Shown: piece by piece, positions 19,594-27,185 of the stretch
Numbering within the stretch: the first letter of the stretch is position 1
How the letters are laid out: each line of letters begins with the position of its first letter
Virus record (IMG/VR): IMGVR_UViG_3300044984_002279
Span: 1 to 37,939 of that record
Length of the DNA: 37,939 nucleotides
Direction: 5' to 3' (one strand)
Source: a virus
Translations under genes and position numbers: made by a program
The notes under the pieces: model-generated
The model's input: only the letters and a program-made list of their open reading frames with translations
What the model was told of the DNA's origin: nothing
Database searches by the model: none

Positions 19594-19929
19594 TTACTTA
19601 ACAATAGTCATTCTTGGTGCTTTAGGCTTAGGTGCCTTAGCTGCTACAGCTTTAGGTTTCGCAGCTTTTGGCCTGGCAGTTTTGACTGGCGCTGGTGCCA
19701 CTACAGGTTCAGATGTCACGGTTATTGGAGCTGTGGCCTCTACTACAGCAATAATAGCTGGTTGAACTACAGGTTCTTCTTTAACCACTTCCGGTGCGGG
19801 TGCCGGAGTCTCTATCTTATAAGGTGCCTCAGCTTCAACGAACGATGGTGTCTTAGAATCTCGGGTTACAACAAATCTGATTACTGCTATAATAACCGCA
19901 ATTATTGCTATTACAATGAGTGCTTCCAT
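19594..19929 (-). CDS. Membrane-anchored Pro/Ala/Lys-rich protein (111 aa)
   Basis: One N-terminal membrane helix (EALIVIAIIAVIIAVIRFVV) is followed by an acidic, Pro-rich part (YKIETPAPAPEVVKEEPVVQ) and a basic tail with repeated K-P-K-A/A-K-P units (TARPKAAKPKAVAAKAPKPK). The layout recalls TonB-like spacers or histone-H1-like tails, so the basic tail may bind nucleic acid or the cell wall. AGGAG precedes the ATG. It is probably cotranscribed with the degenerate phosphoesterase. Confidence 0.7.
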   Translation of the reverse strand: MEALIVIAIIAVIIAVIRFVVTRDSKTPSFVEAEAPYKIETPAPAPEVVKEEPVVQPAIIAVVEATAPITVTSEPVVAPAPVKTARPKAAKPKAVAAKAPKPKAPRMTIVK

Positions 19930-19991
19930 TTAAATCTCCTAAAAGACTATTTAATGTTTTTTTAAAGGATAGATATTTTTCTATAATTATG

Positions 19992-19999
19992 GATAAATA
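19992..19999 (+). promoter_or_regulatory. Candidate late promoter GATAAATA abutting the SprT-like gene
   Basis: GATAAATA with its last A six bases before ATG 20005. By analogy with T4, where transcription starts six bases after the box, initiation would be at the A of the ATG. Confidence 0.6.
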
Positions 20000-20004
20000 T
20001 TGTT

Positions 20005-20487
20005 ATGAGTAAACTTAATCGTCATATGACTGAGGCTTTGCCCACACTAAGCTTTCAAAAAAGATTATCTTATAGAACCTCTATCACTGAAGTTCGTAGT
20101 TTATTTAAACTACTCAACAAAGAATTGTTCAACGGAGAACTTCCTATTCCAAAATTTCAACTGGTGTATCGTTGGAAAGGCTATTGGGGAGAATGTTCTG
20201 CTAAAGATGATACACCGATCCCCGCGCGGTCTACGTGTACCATTACATTAGTTGACAAGTGGGCGTGTCGTCAATGGTTAATTACTATACTAGCACACGA
20301 AATGTGTCATCAATATCAATGGGATGTCGCTGGCTTAAGAAGAATACAACAAGGATTAGAACCTATAATGAGCCATGGGCCCAGCTTCTTTGCACATAGA
20401 GATAGATTAATAACACACAGCATTCCATTAAAACGCTCACCTAATCTGGGTAATTGGTTTAAATTTCAAAATCTATTTAAGTCTTGA
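20005..20487 (+). CDS. SprT-like zinc metalloprotease (160 aa)
   Basis: The zinc site HEMCH (His98, Glu99, His102) sits in LITILAHEMCHQYQWD, and His124 in MSHGPSFF is a candidate third ligand, as in SprT/Spartan family proteins. The N-terminal half has the usual helical, then RWKGYWGECSA strand region. Spartan-type proteases cut DNA-protein crosslinks; phage versions are poorly known. It sits between the Clp genes, which suggests a shared proteolysis role. No Shine-Dalgarno is present; the late box is immediately upstream. Confidence 0.83.
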   Translation: MSKLNRHMTEALPTLSFQKRLSYRTSITEVRSLFKLLNKELFNGELPIPKFQLVYRWKGYWGECSAKDDTPIPARSTCTITLVDKWACRQWLITILAHEMCHQYQWDVAGLRRIQQGLEPIMSHGPSFFAHRDRLITHSIPLKRSPNLGNWFKFQNLFKS

Positions 20488-20490
20488 TAG

Positions 20491-20498
20491 CATAAATA
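20491..20498 (+). promoter_or_regulatory. Candidate late promoter CATAAATA abutting the next gene
   Basis: CATAAATAC, with the last A of the box seven bases before ATG 20505. Predicted transcription start is 20504, giving a 0-1 base leader. No Shine-Dalgarno is visible. Confidence 0.6.
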
Positions 20499-20504
20499 CT
20501 CATT

Positions 20505-22016
20505 ATGCGCGAATTCATTACTCTTATCCAAACTCTTTCCGAAGCTAAATCTGCACCTTCTCTTGTTCCCGGAGAACTTAATAAGGATGAGAGAAGATTT
20601 ACGACGTTTATAGATTATATAAAAAATAGAAAACCGTTTACCACGTTGGCAGGTGATGAAGTAATTATTGATCCACGCGAAGCCAAGCGTTTTCAAGGTC
20701 TGTACGATACCAATATGTTCCGTGGTCAATTGAAGGCCAGAACAACAACCGGTGAAGAGATATCATTGAATCAACTAGCCAAAACAAGCGCATTTGGCGG
20801 CGCAGCAAAAGCCGCAGGTGAATCGGAAATGTCAGCCGGTAAAGAAGCACTATTGGTTAAGCCTGGCCAAATAGGTATTTGTGACAGAGATATCCCTGCC
20901 TCAGATTTTTATGATGAAATCGTAAATAACCCAGTATTGAACAGCACCGATTACGGAAAGGTAATCATTCAGCTAGCCGAATATATTAGAGCCGGCGAAT
21001 ATGTCATGGTACCACCTGAATATCAACAGAAGGACAAAGAAAAAGTTCTGAAGGCAATTATTGATTATGGTGGCGAGTATTTAGGGGTGTTGGCATTACT
21101 TTATAATAGAAGTCGGTTTCCCAAAAGAGCAGAGTTCACTAAATGGATGGGTGGTAATTTGAGTGAGTTAGTATTGAATTTTCCCGGGTCAGCAAATAAT
21201 AACATTGCTGATAGTTATGCTAATATTAGAAATTCAACTAATGAACACACACTAAACATTAGCAGTAAAGGCACCGGAGGTGGTGCTGCGCCTGCTGTCT
21301 CTGGATTACAGGTCCCTGAACATATCAACGCTAATCCAAAATACTCTACCGCAGTAGAATTCATTAAGCTATGTAAAGAGCCAGGCACTATTGCGCAGGC
21401 ATTCAAAGCATTGGATATAATCTTCAAATCCAATCCAAAATCTATAGATAAGAAATGGCATTCATTTTTACCATTCTCTACAAAACACCCCAACATTGAA
21501 TGGTTGGCTAAAGAAAGCTTGAATGCTAAAAAGAATCGGGTAGACAGCCCATTGCCCAAAGAATATAGGCCTCTATACGGCGATATTAAAAGTGATGCTA
21601 GTGAGGGCGGAAAACTAATATATGCTGTTAAAAAAGAAGTGTTGAGGGCCATTAATGACCATGACGCTATTCCAGCTTTTAAAGATGTGGTACTAGACTT
21701 GTTAGAAATGAATTTTATTCAGCAATATGCTGATTACAAAAAGGGAGAGATAACATTTGCTACCCAATGGCCAGCTAAGCTAGACGGGCAGATTAGTGTT
21801 GAGAGTAAATCAAGTGCGAAAGATCCTAGTTCTGGTGGGTTTAGCTTTAAATTGGGAAGAAGCGATAGCAGTGTTAGCCATGAACCCAATGAACCATATA
21901 TAGACGGTGAGGATTACACCATCAATGAACCTGCTGACTTAGCCGCTGCAGCGCAGGATATAGTTAATCCCACACGAAAAGCTAAAGAAACTGAAGTTCG
22001 TAAAAAGAGAAAATAA
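20505..22016 (+). CDS. Large hypothetical late protein (503 aa)
   Basis: Not assigned to a family. The N-terminal part contains ISLNQLAKTSAFGGAAKAAG, in which 'KTS-FGG' recalls a segment seen in some phage nuclease-like proteins, but no catalytic set is visible. A helical region (about 140-260), a Gly/Ala-rich linker (SSKGTGGGAAPAVSG), a second helical domain and a basic tail (KAKETEVRKKRK) follow. Its late-type promoter box suggests a virion or packaging role, though this is inference. It ends 13 bases before the clpP promoter. Confidence 0.75.
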   Translation: MREFITLIQTLSEAKSAPSLVPGELNKDERRFTTFIDYIKNRKPFTTLAGDEVIIDPREAKRFQGLYDTNMFRGQLKARTTTGEEISLNQLAKTSAFGGAAKAAGESEMSAGKEALLVKPGQIGICDRDIPASDFYDEIVNNPVLNSTDYGKVIIQLAEYIRAGEYVMVPPEYQQKDKEKVLKAIIDYGGEYLGVLALLYNRSRFPKRAEFTKWMGGNLSELVLNFPGSANNNIADSYANIRNSTNEHTLNISSKGTGGGAAPAVSGLQVPEHINANPKYSTAVEFIKLCKEPGTIAQAFKALDIIFKSNPKSIDKKWHSFLPFSTKHPNIEWLAKESLNAKKNRVDSPLPKEYRPLYGDIKSDASEGGKLIYAVKKEVLRAINDHDAIPAFKDVVLDLLEMNFIQQYADYKKGEITFATQWPAKLDGQISVESKSSAKDPSSGGFSFKLGRSDSSVSHEPNEPYIDGEDYTINEPADLAAAAQDIVNPTRKAKETEVRKKRK

Positions 22017-22029
22017 GTTCCAATACTAG

Positions 22030-22058
22030 TTGACATTATCGCATTTATTCGTTATAAT
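22030..22058 (+). promoter_or_regulatory. Sigma70-type promoter for clpP
   Basis: TTGACA 22030-22035, 17 bp spacer, TATAAT 22053-22058, both consensus. No extended -10. Leader of about 18-20 bases with AAGGA at 22073-22077. Confidence 0.9.
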
Positions 22059-22082
22059 GTTGAAACTTTTATAAGGAAATAT

Positions 22083-22670
22083 ATGAACTTAGTGCCAATG
22101 GTATTGGAGCAAACTAGTCGTGGCGAGCGTAGCTATGACATCTATAGCCGTCTTTTGCGGGATCGTGTTATTCTCTTAGAAGGAGAAGTGCATGACCAAA
22201 TGGCTAACCTAATCGTCGCACAATTGCTTTATTTGGAAAGCGAAGGTGAGAAAACTATTAGTGTCTACATTAATAGCCCGGGAGGTAGTGTGACCGCTGG
22301 AATGGCTATTTACGATTGTATGCAATTTGTAAATTGTGATGTGCAAACGATTGTTATGGGTCAAGCCTGTTCGATGGGGTCATTACTCGCAACCGCTGGA
22401 TCTCCCGGTAAGAGAAAGATACTGCCAAATGCTCGGCATATGTGTCACCAACCCAGTGGCGGGGCACGTGGGCAAGCTACTGATATGGAAATTCAGGTTA
22501 AAGAAATTCTTACTATGAAGAAGAACTTGACTGAAATATATGTCCATCACAACTCTAAGGGAAAGACGTTTGATGAGTTTGCTACTATGATGGAACGTGA
22601 TACATTTATGTCCGCCCAAGAATCGTTGGATTGGGGATTGGCTGACGAAATCATTGTCAAGCGTAGCTGA
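22083..22670 (+). CDS. clpP: ClpP serine peptidase (195 aa)
   Basis: Tetradecameric peptidase chamber. The triad is complete: Ser97 in QACSMGS, His122 in MCHQPSGG and Asp173 in ERDTFMS, at the same spacing as bacterial ClpP. The N-terminus [20 protein letters not shown] matches the mature bacterial start, so almost no propeptide is present. The axial-loop and hydrophobic-cleft regions that take the ClpX IGF loop look conserved. It has its own perfect promoter. It can be expected to pair with the phage ClpX or to mix with host subunits. Confidence 0.97.
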   Translation: MNLVPMVLEQTSRGERSYDIYSRLLRDRVILLEGEVHDQMANLIVAQLLYLESEGEKTISVYINSPGGSVTAGMAIYDCMQFVNCDVQTIVMGQACSMGSLLATAGSPGKRKILPNARHMCHQPSGGARGQATDMEIQVKEILTMKKNLTEIYVHHNSKGKTFDEFATMMERDTFMSAQESLDWGLADEIIVKRS

Positions 22671-22672
22671 CC

Positions 22673-22686
22673 AGTAGGAACCTACT
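22673..22686 (+). promoter_or_regulatory. Small inverted repeat covering the ribosome site of the phosphatase gene
   Basis: AGTAGGAACCTACT can fold into a 5-bp stem (AGTAG/CTACT) with a four-base loop. It contains the AGGA ribosome-binding bases and ends at the base before ATG 22687. It could damp translation of this gene. Confidence 0.4.
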
Positions 22687-23148
22687 ATGCCCTGGATCGA
22701 GAATTGTTCCGCTGATGATATTCCCAAAGGATTGCACCACGCCGCCGGGATTAACAGTATGCTTATTCAAATTATGGATCCGGCAAGTAGGTTCCCTATT
22801 CCCAAACATCAGTTTAAGGAATCACACTTTTTTCGATTTCTTGATATTGAACGGGATGATCACTGCTTTGATGAAGAATGCCGAGTAAGTGACACACAAG
22901 CCCGCGACTTAGTAAGCCTGTTGCAACAGGCATTTGCAAAGCGAATGAATGTTGTGGTGCATTGTTTTGCGGGTATGTGTCGATCTGGGGCAGTGGTTGA
23001 AGTTGGGGTGATGCTTGGCTTTACTGCTGTTGAGAAATTTAGATTGCCCAATCTGTTAGTAAAACACAAGATGATGGCTGTATTAAATTTGCCCTTTGAC
23101 GAGAACGAAAAGACTGATGCCGATGCCTGGCGCCAAATGCTAGGTTGA
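22687..23148 (+). CDS. Protein-tyrosine/dual-specificity phosphatase-like protein (153 aa)
   Basis: The P-loop HCFAGMCRSG (His92, Cys93, Arg99) matches the HCx5R active site of Cys-based phosphatases, with Cys93 the nucleophile. Upstream DIERDDHCFDEE resembles the acid loop region. The size fits the minimal dual-specificity fold found in many large phages. Substrate unknown: phosphoprotein or small phosphorylated metabolite. It starts 16 bases after clpP and is probably on the same message. Its stop is inside the next -35 box. Confidence 0.85.
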   Translation: MPWIENCSADDIPKGLHHAAGINSMLIQIMDPASRFPIPKHQFKESHFFRFLDIERDDHCFDEECRVSDTQARDLVSLLQQAFAKRMNVVVHCFAGMCRSGAVVEVGVMLGFTAVEKFRLPNLLVKHKMMAVLNLPFDENEKTDADAWRQMLG

Positions 23149-23173
23149 CAATAATTACAACTTCTGCTATAAT
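23145..23173 (+). promoter_or_regulatory. Sigma70-type promoter
   Basis: GGTTGACA with -35 at 23145-23150, 17 bp spacer, TGC-TATAAT with -10 at 23168-23173. The upstream TGA is in the -35. Confidence 0.92.
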
Positions 23174-23200
23174 ACTTATATTGTAGATAAGGAGCTGGAC

Positions 23201-23335
23201 ATGAACTTCACGCTGATTACCCCGACTGGTCAAGTCTACACTTTTTACATTCGGGAAACAGCCGAATGCTATCAGCAAGCATACGGTGGAACGTTGATCC
23301 TGGCCAACATTGTTGAGACCGTGGAAATAATCTAA
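23201..23335 (+). CDS. Small conserved-type phage protein (44 aa)
   Basis: ATG 23201 follows AAGGAG at 23189-23194. The peptide (MNFTLITPTGQVYTFYIRET, then AECYQQAYGGTLI) has a beta-hairpin and helix layout that I recall from very small phage proteins. Too short for most automatic gene finders, but promoter, ribosome site and stop are all good. Function unknown. Confidence 0.72.
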   Translation: MNFTLITPTGQVYTFYIRETAECYQQAYGGTLILANIVETVEII

Positions 23336-23341
23336 AAAAGG

Positions 23342-23370
23342 TTGACAATAAATCAGCCCTATGCTATAAT
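23342..23370 (+). promoter_or_regulatory. Sigma70-type promoter, cassette-like
   Basis: GGTTGACAATAAATC with -35 at 23342-23347, 17 bp spacer, TGC-TATAAT with -10 at 23365-23370. It resembles the early cassette copies in the first 4.5 kb. Confidence 0.92.
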
Positions 23371-23402
23371 AGATACTTAGACAGTTAAACAACGGAGTTG
23401 AT

Positions 23403-23852
23403 ATGGGTACAAGATCAGTTATCGGTGTGATGATGGGCGACGTTTGTAAGGCAGTGTACTGTCATTGGGACGGATATATCTCGCACAACGGCGCGCTTTT
23501 GTATCGTTTCTATGACTCGGTGAAAGCAAATCAACTAATCGCAATGGGCAACATCTCTAGTTTGGGTGTTGAAATCGGCGATAAACACGAATTTAGTTCA
23601 CGTGTCCCCAAGTTCGGCGAGTCTGGATTCAATGCGTATTGCACTTTCTATAACCGTGATCGCGGCGAGGATGAGGTGTTTACTACATTGACCTCTTGGG
23701 AAGATTTTGTTGACTTCTTCACCAATGATAGCGGCGCAGAGTACGCATATATTATGCGTGACGGTGTTTGGTATACTTGTAATTCCAATAATACTCAATT
23801 GGTTTTGCTGGCTGACGCTATCGTCGCTGAGCAAATGACGGAGGGTTGCTAA
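23403..23852 (+). CDS. Conserved-type phage protein (149 aa)
   Basis: ATG 23403 follows CGGAG at 23393-23397. The start MGTRSVIGVMMGDVCKAVYC, then HWDGYISHNG, matches a family widely found in phages that I know only as hypothetical. A central beta region and a helical end follow. The His and Trp pattern in HWDGY is conserved in that family, but no reaction is known. Its stop overlaps the next start (TAATG). Confidence 0.82.
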   Translation: MGTRSVIGVMMGDVCKAVYCHWDGYISHNGALLYRFYDSVKANQLIAMGNISSLGVEIGDKHEFSSRVPKFGESGFNAYCTFYNRDRGEDEVFTTLTSWEDFVDFFTNDSGAEYAYIMRDGVWYTCNSNNTQLVLLADAIVAEQMTEGC

Positions 23853-24235
23853 TGAAGATACCCACAGTGGGCAGTATGGTCGAGGTTAAAACTCGCTATA
23901 GTCAGGGTCCGCGTATGATCCCGCCCCAACCCGACTACAATGTCTATGAGGGTAAGGTTCTGCCCTCGTATAAATGGCTGAATGATAGGCAGTTTTGTCT
24001 ATCAGGAAATACTGCTTGGCCCATCCGTGTTATAAATATGGATTATGTCGATGACATTTCTATACTGTCAGGCAGCTTTAAGGAAGTTGATACCGGTACT
24101 AGGATTATAGAAGTTGCCGGTAGCAAAGGTAGCAAGTATATTGTTACAAGTGACAGCAAGGGATGGACTTGCACCTGTACAGGATTTCAGTTTCGCAAGC
24201 AATGCAAGCACATATCAGAATTGAGTAAGGCGTAA
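23852..24235 (+). CDS. SWIM zinc-finger-containing protein (127 aa)
   Basis: ATG 23852 is coupled to the upstream stop; TTG 23846 is the alternative. A beta-rich N-terminal part (to about 75) is followed by a C-terminal SWIM motif, CxC...CxH: Cys107, Cys109, Cys118 and His120 in GWTCTCTGFQFRKQCKH. SWIM fingers bind DNA or proteins in many families. The role here is unknown; DNA or host-factor binding is likely. Confidence 0.83.
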   Translation: MKIPTVGSMVEVKTRYSQGPRMIPPQPDYNVYEGKVLPSYKWLNDRQFCLSGNTAWPIRVINMDYVDDISILSGSFKEVDTGTRIIEVAGSKGSKYIVTSDSKGWTCTCTGFQFRKQCKHISELSKA

Positions 24236-24237
24236 AT

Positions 24238-24798
24238 ATGAGCCCGGAACTAGATAATATACTGTGTGAAAAGTATCCCAAGATTTTTGTCAATCGCAAT
24301 AGTGATGTAAAAGAATCCTGCATGGCTTGGGGTTTTGAGCACTCCGATGGTTGGTTCAACATTATTGATAAACTGTGCGGCAACATTCAATCCCATATTG
24401 ACTGGAGTAGGAAAGAACGCGGACGAGCGTTGAGATTTAATCGAGCACTAAAGCGAGCCATTGCTGGAGATCGTACCAGCATCACTAATTTCTATTTTGA
24501 CAAACGAGAAGTTCCGGCCGATCACTGGATTAGTGACCGCATCAACCAACAAATTCAAGATGCTGCGTACAGAAAAGTTCCCGAAGTTGTTCAGCAGGTG
24601 GTGGCCGACCAAGTAAAAGAAAAATTCGGGACCCTAAGGTTCTACTACACAGGTGGGGATGATTACGTAGCTGGCTTAGTGGCTATGGCAGAATCAATGT
24701 CCGGCGTCACTTGTGAGATGTGCGGCACTTTGGGTAAAAAGCAAGGCGGTAGTTGGATCAAGACCTTGTGTGAACAACACCTAAAGAAAGATACCTGA
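24238..24798 (+). CDS. Conserved-type phage protein with C-terminal Cys motif (186 aa)
   Basis: Starts two bases after the SWIM gene. Residues 25-50 (KESCMAWGFEHSDGWFNIID) and the segment VKEKFGTLRFYYTGGDDYVA match a protein seen across many large phages. Near the C-terminus TCEMCGTLGKK and a Cys close to the end (TLCEQH) look like a zinc-binding set. The family has no known role. No signal or membrane segment is seen. Confidence 0.8.
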   Translation: MSPELDNILCEKYPKIFVNRNSDVKESCMAWGFEHSDGWFNIIDKLCGNIQSHIDWSRKERGRALRFNRALKRAIAGDRTSITNFYFDKREVPADHWISDRINQQIQDAAYRKVPEVVQQVVADQVKEKFGTLRFYYTGGDDYVAGLVAMAESMSGVTCEMCGTLGKKQGGSWIKTLCEQHLKKDT

Positions 24799-24816
24799 TA
24801 TAGGTTTCACCATATT

Positions 24817-24969
24817 ATGAGAAGTGTAATAAAAGAACTATTGATTATCTGCACCTGTTTAGCAATAGGATATGCCATATCTCATTACTTCCTACAACAC
24901 TATCGCCCTACAATAAATAATTGTGATGAGATTCAGGATCCTACATTAAAATCCCAGTGTCAAGGTTGA
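24817..24969 (+). CDS. Small single-pass membrane protein (50 aa)
   Basis: ATG 24817 opens 50 codons not covered by another gene. A hydrophobic N-terminal helix (VIKELLIICTCLAIGYAISHYFL) is followed by a short, Cys-containing polar tail (NNCDEIQDPTLKSQC). Its stop lies in the next -35 box, which matches the cassette architecture. Function unknown. Confidence 0.65.
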   Translation: MRSVIKELLIICTCLAIGYAISHYFLQHYRPTINNCDEIQDPTLKSQCQG

Positions 24970-24994
24970 CAGCATAGCAAGGCTATGATATAAT
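24966..24994 (+). promoter_or_regulatory. Sigma70-type promoter for the phosphoesterase gene
   Basis: GGTTGACA with -35 at 24966-24971, 17 bp spacer, TGA-TATAAT with -10 at 24989-24994. The upstream TGA is inside the -35. The leader is about 15 bases, with no clear Shine-Dalgarno. Confidence 0.9.
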
Positions 24995-25014
24995 ATATCT
25001 TTACGAAAGTAGTT

Positions 25015-25848
25015 ATGAAAATAGCACTGGCCAGTGATTTACATTTGGAATTTGGAGATATCATTCTCACTAATAGTGACGGGGCAGATGTCCTCATCCT
25101 ATCAGGTGATATATTGATTGCTGAGGATCTGCACGATCATCCCGTCCCTACTACTGAACCATCTATTAAGTTGGGCCAGCGCCAAGAAGCAGCCTATCGT
25201 TACCGTGACTTTTTAAAGCGTTGTAGCGAACAGTTTCCTCACGTGATTTATATTGCCGGCAACCACGAGTTTTATCATGGTAAGTGGCCAGGCAGTATGA
25301 AGACTCTGCGTGATGAGTGCGCCGAATTCTCAAATGTGTATTTCCTTGACAAGGAAAGCAAAGTAATCTCCGATGTAACCTTTGTCGGGTGTACCCTGTG
25401 GACGGATATGAATCAGGGTGATCCTATTACCTTACACACAATTGCAAGAGAGATGAACGACTTTAACATCATTCGCAATGATGAAAAGGGTTACACCAAG
25501 TTGAGGCCGGCTCAGGTTATGTCTGATCATCGTAAGGCGGTTGAGTACATTCGTGATACCGTAGAGAATGGGTCTGGCGAAAAGTTTGTGGTAGTGGGGC
25601 ACCACGCACCTAGCAAGCTTAGTACTCATCCTAAGTATGCAGATGATTATGTCATCAATGGTGGGTATAGTTCAGACTTGAGTGAGTTTATCCTTGATCA
25701 TCCCAAGATCAAGTTGTGGACACATGGTCATACCCATCATTCGTTTGACTACGTGATTGGCGAAACCCGTATTGTTGCTAACCCGCGTGGTTACATTGGT
25801 TACGAGGCACAAGCTGATTACTTTGAGCTAAAGTATTTTGAAATTTAG
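25015..25848 (+). CDS. Calcineurin-like metallophosphoesterase (277 aa)
   Basis: All five metal-binding boxes are intact: DLH (Asp8, His10), GD (31-32), GNHE (82-85, Asn83 and His84), GHH (195-197) and THGHTH (236-241). A two-metal phosphoesterase is therefore expected, hydrolysing a phosphomonoester or phosphodiester; the substrate is unknown. Length and the end NPRGYIGYE match a phage and bacterial group I recognise in outline. It has a strong promoter. The degenerate gene at 18904 is its non-catalytic relative. Confidence 0.9.
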   Translation: MKIALASDLHLEFGDIILTNSDGADVLILSGDILIAEDLHDHPVPTTEPSIKLGQRQEAAYRYRDFLKRCSEQFPHVIYIAGNHEFYHGKWPGSMKTLRDECAEFSNVYFLDKESKVISDVTFVGCTLWTDMNQGDPITLHTIAREMNDFNIIRNDEKGYTKLRPAQVMSDHRKAVEYIRDTVENGSGEKFVVVGHHAPSKLSTHPKYADDYVINGGYSSDLSEFILDHPKIKLWTHGHTHHSFDYVIGETRIVANPRGYIGYEAQADYFELKYFEI

Positions 25849-25872
25849 TTACACTAAGGTAACCAAAACATC

Positions 25873-25901
25873 TTGTAGTAGTATACCAGATGTAGTATAA
25901 T
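25873..25901 (+). promoter_or_regulatory. Sigma70-type promoter for the small DNA-binding protein
   Basis: TTGTAG (25873-25878), 17 bp spacer, TATAAT 25896-25901. The -35 is partial. It gives a leader of about 38 bases with AGAGGAAAC before ATG 25946. Confidence 0.65.
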
Positions 25902-25945
25902 CTTACTATGTTGTGAAAACAACTACTTTTAAAGAGGAAACAAAA

Positions 25946-26206
25946 ATGACTGAAACTAAACAAACTCGCCTACTGAAGGCACTTCAAAATGGTGAAGAAC
26001 TCACCGCAAAGCAAATTACCTATCGTTTTGGTATTGCTAATCCTACTGCTACCGTGAGCGACATTCGTTTTGCTGGGTTTGCAGTGTATGCTAACAAGCG
26101 TACAAACAAGCTTGGTCAAACGTTCACTAAGTATCGTTTGGGAACCCCCAGCCGTGCAGTTGTTGCCGCTGGCTATCGCGCATTGGCGATGAGCAACGCA
26201 GTTTAA
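25946..26206 (+). CDS. Small winged-helix DNA-binding protein (86 aa)
   Basis: ATG 25946 has AGAGGA at 25932-25937; the upstream in-frame TTG at 25913 is not used. Residues 1-50 (KQTRLLKALQNGEELTAKQI, then TYRFGIANPTATVSDIRFAG) show the spacing of a helix-turn-helix, followed by a wing (VYANKRTNKLGQTFTKYRLG). The end GTPSRAVVAAGYRALA matches a phage family with this fold. It is closed by a hairpin and an intrinsic terminator, so it is likely a highly expressed, monocistronic DNA-binding protein. Confidence 0.83.
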   Translation: MTETKQTRLLKALQNGEELTAKQITYRFGIANPTATVSDIRFAGFAVYANKRTNKLGQTFTKYRLGTPSRAVVAAGYRALAMSNAV

Positions 26207-26221
26207 TCTCGGGAGAGATTA
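26204..26221 (+). promoter_or_regulatory. Hairpin overlapping the stop codon
   Basis: TAATCTC-GGGA-GAGATTA is a perfect 7-bp stem starting at the stop codon of the preceding gene. It has no T-run; it may protect the 3' end of the message or help the terminator 14 bases downstream. Confidence 0.5.
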
Positions 26222-26234
26222 AGTAAGAAGGTTT

Positions 26235-26262
26235 AACGGGCACCTCAAGCCCGTTATTTATT
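26235..26262 (+). terminator. Intrinsic terminator
   Basis: AACGGGC/GCCCGTT 7-bp stem with a seven-base loop, followed by ATTTATTT. This is the clearest terminator-like structure in the window. Confidence 0.7.
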
Positions 26263-26277
26263 TCTAACGTGGAATGT

Positions 26278-26796
26278 ATGATGGGTATTTTTCATAGGAT
26301 CATGGATAAACTGGGTAGGCATCGGCTTATTACTAATAGTAGGACTGGTGCGGATTATCTGCATCGCTATTACCTGTTTCTAAAAAATCGCACATGGTTC
26401 CCCGTTAACGTCGCTCTACATACTATTGTGCAAAGTGATGATCCCATATTTCACAATCATCCGTGGCCCTATCTAACCATCATTCTTAAGGGTGGCTACT
26501 ATGAACACACTCCGTTGTTCAACGTCGCGGGTGAGAAATTTGCAGAGATATGTCATTGGCGTGGTCCAGGATCTATCATATGGCGAAAAGCTAAAGAATT
26601 CCATTGGCTGGAATTGGAAAACAACAAATCAGTCGCCACCCTATTCTTTATGGGAGTGCGTAGTCAGGAGTGGGGATTTCTAGTTGAAGCTAAAAAGAAC
26701 AAACATCGTTGGGTTAAACATAGTCACTATTTGACTAGCTGGAAGCCATATCATGCCAAATACATTGCTAGTCGCAATAAAGCTAACAGCAAATAA
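26278..26796 (+). CDS. Cupin-like protein (172 aa)
   Basis: ATG 26278 or 26281 can start; no strong Shine-Dalgarno. A cupin-like core is visible: HNHPWPYLTIILKGGYYEHT, an acidic connecting strand, then RGPGSIIWRKAKEFHWLELE with His and Glu in the expected places for metal binding. Cupins cover many enzyme and binding functions, so the substrate cannot be named. It follows the terminator, so a separate promoter is expected but I do not see one. The basic end (HAKYIASRNKANSK) is probably disordered. Confidence 0.68.
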   Translation: MMGIFHRIMDKLGRHRLITNSRTGADYLHRYYLFLKNRTWFPVNVALHTIVQSDDPIFHNHPWPYLTIILKGGYYEHTPLFNVAGEKFAEICHWRGPGSIIWRKAKEFHWLELENNKSVATLFFMGVRSQEWGFLVEAKKNKHRWVKHSHYLTSWKPYHAKYIASRNKANSK

Positions 26797-26804
26797 CTGT
26801 CATT

Positions 26805-27185
26805 ATGCCATGTAACCCGCCGCAATTTTCTATTGACGAACAGTATTTGTGTATGGTTAATACTGTTACATACCGTAGTCTATTATCCAATCCAGAACAA
26901 CCAACTGATGATGATTTAATTAAGATTTTAAAAAACGAGCACCAGTGTAGCTATTCATCCGATGATGATCACCCCGAATTCAAGAAGCTTAGAGCCAATT
27001 TGGGCGAGAAGTGTTATATTGCAATACAACGTGGATGGTGGAATGGAGATATAGTAGTGAAACCATTTAAGCTTAATGGAGTTTTATTTAGGAAGGGCTC
27101 GTCTTTCCATTGCGGGGGTGCCCTAGCAGATACTCTTAAGGGTACATTTAACTCCAAAGAACGGCATAAAGGAAATACCGAATGA
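26805..27185 (+). CDS. Hypothetical protein (126 aa)
   Basis: Starts eight bases after the cupin-like gene's stop. Contains IDEQYLCMVNTVTYRSLLSN and a central GWWNGDIVVKPFKLNG segment with a beta pattern. Four Cys are scattered without a zinc spacing. Family not recognised. Coupled by ATGA to the MazG-like gene. Confidence 0.7.
   Translation: MPCNPPQFSIDEQYLCMVNTVTYRSLLSNPEQPTDDDLIKILKNEHQCSYSSDDDHPEFKKLRANLGEKCYIAIQRGWWNGDIVVKPFKLNGVLFRKGSSFHCGGALADTLKGTFNSKERHKGNTE

Noticed and set aside
16787-22670. Clp genes taken as evidence for a bacterial chromosome fragment
   Set aside because: The gene order (clpX, hsp20, clpS, then clpP) is not a bacterial one, no tig, lon or clpA is present, and promoters, overlaps and neighbours are continuous with the phage-like flanks.
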